A DNA stretch of 45,524 nucleotides. Origin: Paracoccaceae bacterium. GTDB lineage: Bacteria > Pseudomonadota > Alphaproteobacteria > Rhodobacterales > Rhodobacteraceae. Below the pieces are notes generated by a model that saw only the letters and a program-made list of their open reading frames with translations, was not told the origin of the DNA and searched no databases. Shown here piece after piece: positions 9,334-17,305 of this stretch; position 1 is the stretch's first letter, and every line of letters starts with the position of its first letter. The position numbers were made by a program, and so were the translations under genes. The DNA is taken from positions 1-45,524 of the forward strand of contig JAPOVX010000218.1 in assembly GCA_026707935.1 (NCBI GenBank), written 5' to 3'.

Positions 9334-10105
9334 GGCGGCTTGCCAGCGTCAAGGGAAATAACCGGCGCCACCCGGATACGCAGACCGTCTCATACTCATA
9401 CCCGGTGAACTGAATGCGACCTGACCGGTTCACCGGTTGCGCCTGCATGATGAACACTGCGAACCTGGTGAAATATGTTGCATCGAGAAAAATCCGGAAT
9501 TCGGCAAGACCGCGGGTCATCGTGTTTCAGGGGCGAACGGAACGGTAAGGTATTCCGGTCGTCACGTCCGCATCCTTGTTTTGCGGCGTAGAGACCCGTA
9601 CAACACCAACTGAGCCCGAAGATCCCTGCGCCAGCCGGGTCGCGTTGGCCCGAGCGTCGTCGCTTGGCGACGTGACCGACCGGTCAGGAAGCTTCCGGCC
9701 AATTCCCCCCGGCGCTGCCGGACATAGGCGCGATTCTTCTCCGGGAACCCATCAGGCTGTCGCTTGCCTCAAGTGACAATGGTCAGGAAAGGTTCAAACC
9801 GACCGGAAACCGCATGGATTTTCGGAACTCTGACTTCATGCGGTTTCACTCGGCAAGTCGTATCCGCTGTTCCGGAATCCGGAATTACACGGCGTTCCGG
9901 GAAACCGGAACACGAAGTATTTCCAATCCGACGTCCGACAAGCCATTCTCATTCCGAATTCTGAATGGAGCGTCGCCGGAGACAGGCATGTTCGGTTTCT
10001 CCTTTTTTGGGGTGTTGGCGGGAAACAGGAGGTGGACTCGCGTTCTGATTCAGCATTATCCTTTTGCGTAGAGCGGCAGAAGCGTCCAAACCCAGGGAGG
10101 GAGAA
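9334..10105. other. Non-coding stretch upstream of ppk2
   Basis: No frame here has recognisable protein content. The right half is rich in TTCCGG/CCGGAA words, two of which form clear inverted repeats (annotated separately). The far right end holds the ribosome-binding site GGGAGGGAG for ppk2. I see no gene. Confidence 0.45.
9870..9911. repeat. Pair of TTCCGG/CCGGAA inverted repeats upstream of ppk2
   Basis: TTCCGG-AAT-CCGGAA occupies 9870-9884, and ten bases later GTTCCGG-GAAA-CCGGAAC occupies 9894-9911. The second is a seven-base perfect stem closed by a GAAA tetraloop, which would be a stable RNA hairpin. They lie about 200 bases before the ppk2 start. They could be regulator-binding palindromes or transcript structures; sequence alone does not decide. 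Confidence 0.55.
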
Positions 10106-11020
10106 ATGGACACATCTAAGAAAACGGAAACGTCTGGCCGCACTTCGAAAGAGGCACGGACTGAGCACGCAGAGTGGTCCGCGGCGATCACCGTGCACGG
10201 AAAGACAGACGCAAACCAGGACGGCGAAAGCGCCGGGCCAAGAAAAATCAAGAACAGTCGCTACGAGAAGGAACTGTTCAAGCTGCAGCTCGAGCTCGTG
10301 AAGATGGTGGCGTGGATCAAGCACGAAGGGCTCAAGGTGGTTGTCATCTTCGAGGGTCGTGATGCAGCCGGTAAGGGTGGCGTCATCAAGCGGATCACCC
10401 AACACCTGAGTCCCCGCATTTGTCGGGTCGTCGCACTGCCCGCCCCGACCGAGCGCGAAAAGACGCAGTGGTATTTCCAGCGCTATGTACCCCACCTGCC
10501 GGCTGCGGGCGAGATCGTGCTGTTCGATCGCAGCTGGTACAACCGTGCCGGTGTTGAGAAGGTCATGGGATTTTGCACCAACCGGGAGTATCTCGAGTTC
10601 ATGCGCACCTGCCCGGAGTTCGAGCGAATGCTCGTGCGTTCCGGCATCAAGGTCATCAAGTACTGGTTCTCCGTCTCTGACGAAGAGCAGGAGCGCAGGT
10701 TCCAGAGCCGGCTAGAACAAGGCCACAAACGCTGGAAACTGAGCCCGATGGACCTGGAGTCACGGCGCCGGTGGGTCGATTACTCCAAGGCAAAGGACGT
10801 GATGTTCGCGCACACCGACATCAAGCAGGCGCCCTGGTATGTCGTGGATGCGGACGTGAAGAAGCACGCGCGGCTGAATTGCATCAATCATCTCCTGAGC
10901 ATGGTGCCGTACGATGACCTGACACCGGAGCCCGTCAAGCTTCCGAAACGCGAAGACGCCGGTGCCTACGTGCGCCCGCCGTTTTCAGACCAGACCATGG
11001 TTCCGTCCGAGTATCCCTGA
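10106..11020 (+). CDS. ppk2: Polyphosphate kinase 2
   Basis: This 304-residue cytoplasmic kinase would transfer phosphate between inorganic polyphosphate and a nucleoside diphosphate. After a poorly conserved charged N-terminus of about 50 residues it shows Walker A GRDAAGKGG (84-92), the Walker-B-like DRSWYNR (141-147) with the PPK2 sequence EKVMGFC, and the lid region with RRFQSRLE and KRWKLSPMDLESRRRW. A single PPK2 domain of this length is the class I type, usually regenerating GTP or ATP from polyphosphate. I choose the ATG at 10106 because GGGAGGGAGAA precedes it; an in-frame start at 10064 has no such site. The gene stands alone between two long non-coding regions. Confidence 0.93.
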   Translation: MDTSKKTETSGRTSKEARTEHAEWSAAITVHGKTDANQDGESAGPRKIKNSRYEKELFKLQLELVKMVAWIKHEGLKVVVIFEGRDAAGKGGVIKRITQHLSPRICRVVALPAPTEREKTQWYFQRYVPHLPAAGEIVLFDRSWYNRAGVEKVMGFCTNREYLEFMRTCPEFERMLVRSGIKVIKYWFSVSDEEQERRFQSRLEQGHKRWKLSPMDLESRRRWVDYSKAKDVMFAHTDIKQAPWYVVDADVKKHARLNCINHLLSMVPYDDLTPEPVKLPKREDAGAYVRPPFSDQTMVPSEYP

Positions 11021-11864
11021 ACGGATCGGTTCCAAACGAGTTCGGAGTTCCGGGCACGTGCTCCCGTATCAGGATCCGGTGAACGTACGCGCACTCGCCT
11101 GAAACCACAAGGGCGCTTTCAGGTTCCGAAGATTCTCGTGACCCAAAGCGCGAGTGGCACTTGAACGCGCCGGGCTGCCGGCCGGCGAGGCCAGCCAGGC
11201 ATCCCGGCTCAAGTGCACCTGAGCTTCCGTCACACACACCGACATATCGACCCGACGAACCCTGCGGGACGTTCAGGAAAACGCCTGAACTCCGCCCGCG
11301 CACTTCGCATGTCGTATTCAGGAAAGAAAAGCCGGGAAAGAACAGAAGTACACACAAGGTAACTCAAAACCGACAGATCAATCCGGCGTGTGAAAGTTCT
11401 GGGTAACCCATTACCGGCCAGTGAGAATCCCGGCAGACCGGCCGTCCGGCACCCTCGATTCGCCGTGCTCGTTCCGGGCGTGGCGTGACCGTTGCGCAGC
11501 GTGTCGCGAGGATGAACGGAGGGAAGGATGACGGATCTTCTCTCCGCGACGGCCCTTGGGTTCGGCTTCGGCCAGGCCGCTGTTTTCCCGGATTTGTCGA
11601 TTGCCCGGATCCCGCGAGGTTCGAAACCCGACGCCGTCGAAAGCGATTTCAAGCCGCGGCACTGTCGACGTCAACTGCTTGATGAATGCAGCATTCGGAA
11701 CACGGCCCTTCGCAACCAGGCCTGCATTTCGGCAGCGGCAGGAGTCGTGACACCCGGGTTTGGCGAGCATCCCGTGGCGTGTGACGAATTCCAGTGGCCT
11801 ATGCCCGAATCGCACACCAATCCGGTGCATGCGGCACGAATGGTTCACCTGATCCGGAGGAATG
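11021..11864. other. Non-coding stretch between ppk2 and the desaturase gene
   Basis: I find no supportable gene; open frames on both strands read as chance sequence. It contains one long imperfect hairpin (11157-11216, annotated separately). GGAGG at 11856-11860 is the ribosome-binding site of the following gene. Confidence 0.45.
11157..11216. repeat. Long imperfect inverted repeat downstream of ppk2
   Basis: GCACTTGA at 11157-11164 pairs with TCAAGTGC at 11209-11216. Just inside, GCCGGG (11169-11174) pairs with CCCGGC (11203-11208), with a four-base bulge on one side and a GC-rich loop that can fold again. It lies 137 bases after the ppk2 stop and has no T-run. It could be a transcript-end structure or an attenuator-like element. 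Confidence 0.45.
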
Positions 11865-12871
11865 ATGACTGAGGCGCCAATCCCTTCCGGCCGCCGGATC
11901 TGGAACTACACACCACGACTGCCAATCCAGGTCGCTCCATACTGGGACTGGCCTGCGCGCCCGATTGCATCAGCAATCGACCTGTTGCGCAGCTGGAACC
12001 CTGTCCAGTTACGTTGCCTGTTCCTGCTCGGCGCGGTCATTACCTGGGTGTTCTTCACGCCAGAGATTGGCCGAGCGGAAACGCTGGCGTTTGATTGGAT
12101 CGCCGAGGTCTGGGTGCGCAACACGATCATCCTGTTTTCTGTCGCCGGCGGCCTGCATCTGCTGCTCTGGTCCTTCCGTGTTCAAGGCGACGACTTCCGC
12201 TACGACAAACGCCCCATGATGAAGAAGGCCCGGACATTCTGGTTCAGAAATCAGGTATGGGACACATGTTCTGGTCATGCGTCGCCCTCCAGTTCTGGAC
12301 GTTCTGGGAGTGTTCCATCTGGTACGCCTACGCGAACGGTTGGGCGACAATGATCACACTTGAAGCGAATCCGGTTTGGTTCGTCGCGCTGATCATATTG
12401 ATTCCGATCTGGGCCGGATTCTACTTCTACGCCCGTCACCGGCTGCTGCATGTCGGTTTCCTATGCCGGCATGCGCACTCCTGGCACCACAAGAACATCA
12501 ATACAGGTCCTTGGTCAGGCCTTGCGATGCATCCGGTCGAGAGCTTCATCCTCATGTCGGATACATTGTTGTTCATCCTGATCCCGGCGCATCCCGTCCA
12601 CGTCATATTCCTCCTGTTCCACCACGGAATCGGAGCTCCAACATCCCACGCGGGTTTCGAAAGGGTAAGAGTCGGCGGGAGGTCCGGTGTCGAGGTCGGG
12701 GACTTCTTTCACCAACTGCATCACAGGTTCTTCGACTGCAACTACGGAACCTGGGAGACCCCGTGGGATTCATGGTTCGGCACATTCCACGACGGTACGA
12801 GCGAGGGTGATCAGCTGGCCAGGGCACGACGGAAACCGATCCTGTCGGCAGAGACGGGAAAGCCCGTATGA
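11865..12871 (+). pseudogene. Sterol desaturase / fatty acid hydroxylase family gene with a frameshift
   Basis: Two overlapping frames together give one membrane di-iron hydroxylase of about 335 residues. The first frame (11865 to about 12262) carries the N-terminus, two membrane segments and the sequence FWFRNQVWD. The second frame (from about 12261 to 12871) continues with MFWSCVALQFWTFWE and all three histidine boxes: HRLLH (about 12437-12451), HSWHH (about 12477-12490) and HQLHH (about 12710-12724). The junction is explained by loss of one base, probably an A, in GACACATG at 12261-12268. The start is the ATG at 11865, four bases after GGAGG. Intact homologues act on sterols, carotenoids or fatty acyl chains in the membrane. 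If the base is truly missing, the product ends about 30 residues into the wrong frame, before the active-site histidines. A sequencing error is the alternative. Confidence 0.8.
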
Positions 12872-12882
12872 GTTGACCGCGA

Positions 12883-12899
12883 TTCGGGCAAAGCCCGAA
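12883..12899. terminator. Hairpin between the convergent desaturase and dgoK genes
   Basis: TTCGGGC-AAA-GCCCGAA is a perfect seven-base stem in the 29-bp gap between two convergent stop codons, a position where a bidirectional terminator is expected. No T-run follows. At the corresponding place beside the second dgoK copy (about 17843-17858) the stem has been destroyed by substitutions. Confidence 0.55.
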
Positions 12900-12900
12900 A

Positions 12901-13821
12901 TCACGGGCGGAATTCCTTGGCCCGAAACATCGCGAACGCGGCAGTCAACCCGAGTATGGTCATGCGTTCGGCATTCTCGGGGCGCGGGTTTTGTCCAACG
13001 ACTGCCAGGGCCCGGGCATAGGCATCCACGAGGCGGGCCTGGCCAATCAGGACCACGTCTCTTCCGAGCCAATAGGTGCGCGCGGCAGCAAGTTCGGCGC
13101 CGATCAGGGCGCCTGACAAACGCCCGGTCGCCTTCGCTGGTTCCAGGTCCGAAATCAGCGACTCCGCCCTGGCCGTGAATATCCGGGCAGCGAGCGCTTC
13201 CGGACGCGAAATCTGCGTCTCGACCGACGAGGCGAACTCGGCCGCGTCCCAGTTCGACCTGTCCAGAATCTCCCGCAGGACCGAGTACCTCTGGAGTAGA
13301 CCGAACAATTCACCGGTCATGAACGTACGGAAACTGACGATTTCACCTGCGCTCAAATGAACCCACTTCGTATGCGTGCCCGGAAGGCAGACGATACCGT
13401 CAAACCCCGGATTCACCGAGAGGAATCCGGCGATCTGGGTTTCCTCGCCGCGCATGACGTCGTGGGCGGGCCTGGTCTGGCTGATCCCGGGAAGTATCCG
13501 GACAGCCAGCCGACGATCGGCTGTTCGCGGCGCGACGGATTCCTCCGCCGACAGCGGCAAACACGGCGCTGCCCGGTAAGGCGCGGTTTCCCAGCCGCCT
13601 TTGGCGCCGGCCATGCCGCAGACAATCACCGGAACAGGACCGGATCCCGGCAACCACTCTTCGATGTTATTCAGGAGAATCGGCTCGAAATCCTCTGCAT
13701 GAAGGCCATTCATTCCCTGGTCCGTATTCACTTGGGCAAGAACCGTGGAATCCCTCGACATTCCCCAAACCCTGAGATTCGAGGTTCCCCAGTCGACACC
13801 AATCCAGTTCGGGTTTGCCAT
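12901..13821 (-). CDS. dgoK: 2-dehydro-3-deoxygalactonokinase, copy 1
   Basis: The 306-residue cytoplasmic sugar kinase phosphorylates 2-dehydro-3-deoxy-galactonate in the De Ley-Doudoroff route of galactose/galactonate use. It opens with the family phosphate-binding segment GVDWGTSNLRVWG. Further DgoK marks are CGMAGAKGGW, MRGEETQIAG, CLPGTHTKWV, FMTGELF and GALIGAEL. The ATG at 13821 has AGGAGG eleven bases upstream; a GTG at 13833 overlaps that site and is less likely. The gene is identical base for base with copy 2 at 17859-18779. No dgoA aldolase or dgoD dehydratase is in the window, so the kinase appears without its usual partners. Confidence 0.92.
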   Translation of the reverse strand: MANPNWIGVDWGTSNLRVWGMSRDSTVLAQVNTDQGMNGLHAEDFEPILLNNIEEWLPGSGPVPVIVCGMAGAKGGWETAPYRAAPCLPLSAEESVAPRTADRRLAVRILPGISQTRPAHDVMRGEETQIAGFLSVNPGFDGIVCLPGTHTKWVHLSAGEIVSFRTFMTGELFGLLQRYSVLREILDRSNWDAAEFASSVETQISRPEALAARIFTARAESLISDLEPAKATGRLSGALIGAELAAARTYWLGRDVVLIGQARLVDAYARALAVVGQNPRPENAERMTILGLTAAFAMFRAKEFRP

Positions 13822-13959
13822 GGACGTCGGCACCTCCTGCCCTTTGAGCCCGCCTTTCCGAAAACCCTTCCCTTCTGCGATCGGGTACGGTTTTCCGGAT
13901 GTGCGGTTGGCGCTCGATCTTTCTTCCCGGTTCCGCCACCAAAAGAGACAAGGCGGTCA
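12901..13959. repeat. Direct repeat unit A (dgoK with its upstream region)
   Basis: This unit matches 17859-18917 at a constant offset of 4,958 bases without gaps. The first 968 bases (to 13868) are identical by eye. The last 91 bases, upstream of the gene, carry five substitutions (13869, 13913, 13919, 13938, 13939), and similarity stops at 13960. Left of 12901 weaker similarity continues for about 45 bases into the end of the desaturase gene. Confidence 0.93.
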
Positions 13960-14643
13960 ATGACCGGGTGAGTAGTAATCCCGGAAAAACAGAAAGAACC
14001 GATCCCGGAAAGACACAATCTCCACACTCGAACGATCAAGCCGCGCCCGTGCCACCCTGCATCGTTTCACATGCTCAGCCTTCGAATTCGTTACGGATGA
14101 AGGCGTATACGAAACAGAGTCCCGTCGAAATGCCTGGGCACAGTTTCCGAACCGTGCTCGCCAACTTCGTTACCATCGGCCGACGATAAGAGGTACCGGG
14201 CCGAATTTGCGGTATCGCGTTCGGCTGGTTGCACGGATTTCCGAACACGAGAATTAACCTAAGGGTCCGTCAGGAAATAACCGAATTACGGAGTTTGTTG
14301 GCTCCAGCATGAATTCGATGGAACCGGATTGTGTCGGAATTTTTGATGGCCAGCGAATGCAAACGGTTTGCTTCCCGAAATGTCGTGAATTTGACGAAAA
14401 CCAATGCGAAACGAGCGTGAAAGCAGGCAATGACCAGATGGAGGCGATGAGTGACTGGTGCACGGCTTCAACCGGGTCGAAGAACATCACCATTGTCCTC
14501 AGCCTTGGAATGAAGCGTTTTTCTCGTGCTGAACCCGCCGACGGCCGTGTTGTATCCAGTATGGGATCTCAGCATCCGGTCGCCGGTTGCCGAATTCAAC
14601 AACATCCCTATATCCCGTCACAAATTCAATTCAGTCTTCGAAA
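13960..14643. other. Left part of the segment between the dgoK copies, no clear gene
   Basis: There are short open frames on both strands, the longest a 118-codon plus-strand frame from 14309 and a 79-codon minus-strand frame at 14254-14493. None shows a family motif or a good ribosome-binding site. Base composition becomes visibly AT-richer from about 14250. The promoter of the methyltransferase-like/radical SAM pair should lie in the right part. Confidence 0.4.
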
Positions 14644-15624
14644 ATGGAAGGATTTTCTGCCGTGATCCAATCAGACAAAAAAGACATGATGACGGTCCTG
14701 GATCTGGCGATCGCCGAGGTCGCAGAAAAGGAACTACGTCGACTTCGTCGCCGATTGAGTGACGATGACGTCAGCCTTAAGATTGGCGAGGCCTTTGAGG
14801 AACTCGATAAACTCCAATCCAGGATTGCAACACCGGACTACCAAAATGATTGGGTTTCTCTCTTCTATCTGACTTGGTACCAGCCGCGACAAATAAACTT
14901 GATCTATTCATATCTTGATCAAACGATGACCAGACTACCTTCTCGGTTGAATGTGTTCGACTTTGGGTGCGGCGCTTGGGCCGTGCAAGTCGCGTTGGCC
15001 ATTTTCGCTGCAACCCATTCGCAGACCAAATCCAAAATTGCGGTACATGGTATTGATCCAAGCCCGGCCATGATAGGGATTGGAGAACAACTGTGGCAAG
15101 AACTTGGGAAGCTTGTTCGTCAAGACCGGAAACTCATTACTCTGAGGCAAGTGATGAAGACCATGTCGAAGGAATGCCGTACCTTTACTCCCCGCGCGGA
15201 TAATTTCCCGTTATATTCCGACGTTGACGGAGCGTTTTCGGATCGTGAAAGATGGGTCACATCAATTCATGCCGTGTATGGGCAAATGCACCCAAAACTC
15301 GGGAAGGAACTGAAAAAGGCTCGTTCCCGTGTACAGCCGACGCGGATCATCGTAACTTGTGATGATTCCAAACGCGAACTATTGGATGAAGCCCTGGATG
15401 CCGTGGGCTGCACCTTTCGAACGGATGACGTGCGCAAAGTGAAATTCAAGGGAACACTTCCGAACACCTCTGAATGGCGGAAGACCGTGAGACAGCAACA
15501 GATGAAATCATTGTCCGATCAGTCCCGAAATTATTTGAAAGGTAACGTCAAGTGGTGGGATATAAAGTGGAGTCCGTGCGTCAGGATTTGGGATGACTCG
15601 GGCAACGGAGATCTGTTCCTGTGA
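14644..15624 (+). CDS. Unassigned protein with a class I methyltransferase-like fold
   Basis: The product is 326 residues from the ATG at 14644. A GTG at 14662, ten bases after GGAAGG, is an equally possible start. Residues 103-122 form a hydrophobic strand, the glycine motif DFGCGAW and a helix; HGIDPSPAM follows at 135-143. That is motif I and the acidic end of strand two of SAM-dependent Rossmann methyltransferases. The N-terminus is a charged helical region and the C-terminus ends in a Trp-rich KWWDIKWSPCVRIWDD segment. I do not recognise the family; a distant likeness to Rsm22-type RNA methyltransferases is possible but unproven. It overlaps the start of the radical SAM gene (GTGA at 15621-15624), so the two are translationally coupled. 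The gene is AT-richer than the surrounding genome, a sign of transfer. Confidence 0.7.
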   Translation: MEGFSAVIQSDKKDMMTVLDLAIAEVAEKELRRLRRRLSDDDVSLKIGEAFEELDKLQSRIATPDYQNDWVSLFYLTWYQPRQINLIYSYLDQTMTRLPSRLNVFDFGCGAWAVQVALAIFAATHSQTKSKIAVHGIDPSPAMIGIGEQLWQELGKLVRQDRKLITLRQVMKTMSKECRTFTPRADNFPLYSDVDGAFSDRERWVTSIHAVYGQMHPKLGKELKKARSRVQPTRIIVTCDDSKRELLDEALDAVGCTFRTDDVRKVKFKGTLPNTSEWRKTVRQQQMKSLSDQSRNYLKGNVKWWDIKWSPCVRIWDDSGNGDLFL

Positions 15625-16571
15625 CGGGCTCGGAACAGTTGACATTTTTTGAGGAACTGTCCCAACGGGAACGTGCGGACACTGAGCCGCGGCATTCACT
15701 GCCGACACGCATGGGCGCCGCCACGATTGAATACAGATCGACACGCGATATTCTTACGAAGGCAACCGGTTTTATGGATGCATATGATTTCACATTGAAT
15801 CCATACACCGGTTGCGCGTTCGGCTGCACATATTGCTACGCCGCATTCTTCTCGCGTGGATTGGACTCCGTATCCGGTTCAGATAGGGGCGGCAGTTGGG
15901 GACGGTGGGTTGAGGTCAAGGAAAATGCGGTGAGCCTGTTGGAGGCACGCCGTTCGAGCCTGGACGGGAAGCGGATCTACATGAGCACCGTCACCGACCC
16001 ATATCAGCCATTAGAGCGGAAACTCGAGATCACGCGGAATTTGCTGAGTGTTCTTGCCGAACGGCACCGTCCAAAGCTGGTCGTGCAGACGAGAAGCCCG
16101 GATGTATTGAGGGACGTGGAATTGTTCCAAAAGATAGCCGAAAGGGGTGGACAGGTTCAGGTGAATCTGACGGTGACGACAGACGACGAAAAGATTCGAC
16201 GGGAGTTCGAACCATGGTGCCCAAGCAACGGGAAACGCCTTCTGGCGGCGAAAACGCTGGCGGAAAATGGGATTGAGACCTGTGTGACGATGACGCCCCT
16301 CCTGTTGATACGGGACGCAAAAAAGTTTGCCGAGGATCTTCTGACTACGGGCGTTAAGAAATTCATCATCCAGCCGTTCCACCTTCAACGCGGCAAATTC
16401 GTAGCCGGGACGCGGGAAACGGCATTGAAAATTATGGCGGAAAGGCTCTCTTGCGATAGGGGCAGCATAGTGAAACGGTACCAAGAACAATACGATCGGG
16501 TGCGAACAGTGCTCAGTCGCGAGTTGCCTTCGCTCGGTGAGGGCAAAGCCGGTTTCGAGCCACCGTTTTGA
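15621..16571 (+). CDS. Radical SAM protein of the spore-photoproduct-lyase-like type
   Basis: This 316-residue protein carries the radical SAM cluster motif GCAFGCTYCY with Cys65, Cys69 and Cys72 (CX3CX2C) binding a 4Fe-4S cluster. Before it is NPYTGC, and after it come the barrel elements STVTDPYQPLE, VVQTRSPDVLRD, VNLTVTTDD and FIIQPFH. This pattern belongs to the SPL-like branch (the Rv2578c/PA0069-like group), related to spore photoproduct lyase and usually of unknown substrate. The GTG start overlaps the stop of the methyltransferase-like gene, so both are made together and probably work on the same target. No flavodoxin or maturase gene is nearby. A role on nucleic acid is an inference from the SPL relationship only. 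Confidence 0.88.
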   Translation: MTGSEQLTFFEELSQRERADTEPRHSLPTRMGAATIEYRSTRDILTKATGFMDAYDFTLNPYTGCAFGCTYCYAAFFSRGLDSVSGSDRGGSWGRWVEVKENAVSLLEARRSSLDGKRIYMSTVTDPYQPLERKLEITRNLLSVLAERHRPKLVVQTRSPDVLRDVELFQKIAERGGQVQVNLTVTTDDEKIRREFEPWCPSNGKRLLAAKTLAENGIETCVTMTPLLLIRDAKKFAEDLLTTGVKKFIIQPFHLQRGKFVAGTRETALKIMAERLSCDRGSIVKRYQEQYDRVRTVLSRELPSLGEGKAGFEPPF

Positions 16572-16670
16572 CAAAAGGCTCGAGATTCATATCTGTGAAT
16601 TTGTCCTGCAGCCCTGAACGTCGGACTACGTTCATTGAAGTTACCTTGACAGCCAAACAACCCAGCCAGT

Positions 16671-16820
16671 TAGCTCAAACCGGGCTCCGGACACATTCCG
16701 GTTGCGGTTGATCCGTCGCTGGACCTGGAGGCAAGGATTTCCGGATTCCCGACTGGAGCCACCTCGTGGCGGGCAGTGGCCGAACAGCCAGAAATGATTT
16801 CAGCGGGGAAGAAGGAATGA
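16671..16820 (+). pseudogene. Start-less open frame fused by ATGA overlap to the HEPN-like gene
   Basis: After a TAG at 16668-16670 the frame is open for 49 codons and ends in TGA at 16818-16820, overlapping the ATG of the next gene as ATGA. The translation includes VAVDPSLDLEARISGFPTGA and AEQPEMISAGKKE, which looks protein-like and not like a shadow frame, but there is no ATG or GTG near its beginning. It may be the tail of a gene whose 5' part has been lost. I cannot name a family. Confidence 0.3.
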
Positions 16821-17305
16821 CGCGGGAGATCGTCTGGCATCCCGATCTCATGATGATCCGGGCAAATGAACTGAGGCGGCTTGTCGAACATCTCTAGGAA
16901 TTACGGACAGACGGTTCATCGTTGGAAGGAACGAATGTGGCAGTCCCGATCCTGCTGTCCCTCGCCACCGAGATCGGTTTGAAGGCTTGGCAATGCAAAG
17001 AGCGCGCCGGGCTGCCCGATCAGACTCACGATTTTCTGAAGCTGTTTGATGGCTTGGCAGAGACAACGCGGAGACGGCTTGAGGAAAAAATGCCGGAAGT
17101 TCCGGGTCCGGTGGCGGGATTGCCGCCGTACTGTCCGGGGATAAGAGAAGCATTGTGCCAAAACAGGAATCTGTTCGTGGACTGGAGGTACGCGCATGAA
17201 CACCATGCTTTATTCGCCGAAACAGGTGTCCTAAAGGCCGCGCTCACGGCAATTGTCGAGTCGTATTTCGTTTCGGTTCCCGAGAGACGGGTGTCCGGAA
17301 GCTAG
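16817..17305 (+). pseudogene. HEPN-like domain gene interrupted by an in-frame TAG
   Basis: The ATG at 16817 follows AAGAAGGA and starts a frame that hits TAG at 16895-16897 after 26 codons. The same frame then stays open to 17305. Read through the amber codon, the product would be about 161 residues. The part after the stop shows the hallmark of HEPN-like helical proteins: a helix LSLATEIGLKAWQCKERAG, then THDFLKLFDGL, and a late RNLFVDWRYAHEH segment. The usual RX4-6H ribonuclease motif is not exact. The N-terminal 26 codons (ANELRRLVEHL) fit as the first helix of the same domain, so the TAG looks like a nonsense mutation. A shorter product from the GTG at 16937 (AAGGA six bases upstream) remains possible. 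HEPN proteins are often toxins or RNases in defence loci. Confidence 0.6.

Noticed and set aside
11615..11635. tRNA-like T-arm word GGTTCGAAAC
   Set aside because: No acceptor, anticodon or D-arm can be folded around it.
14254..14493. Possible IS remnant on the minus strand before the methyltransferase-like gene
   Set aside because: The translation could not be tied to a transposase family, and no inverted repeats bound it.
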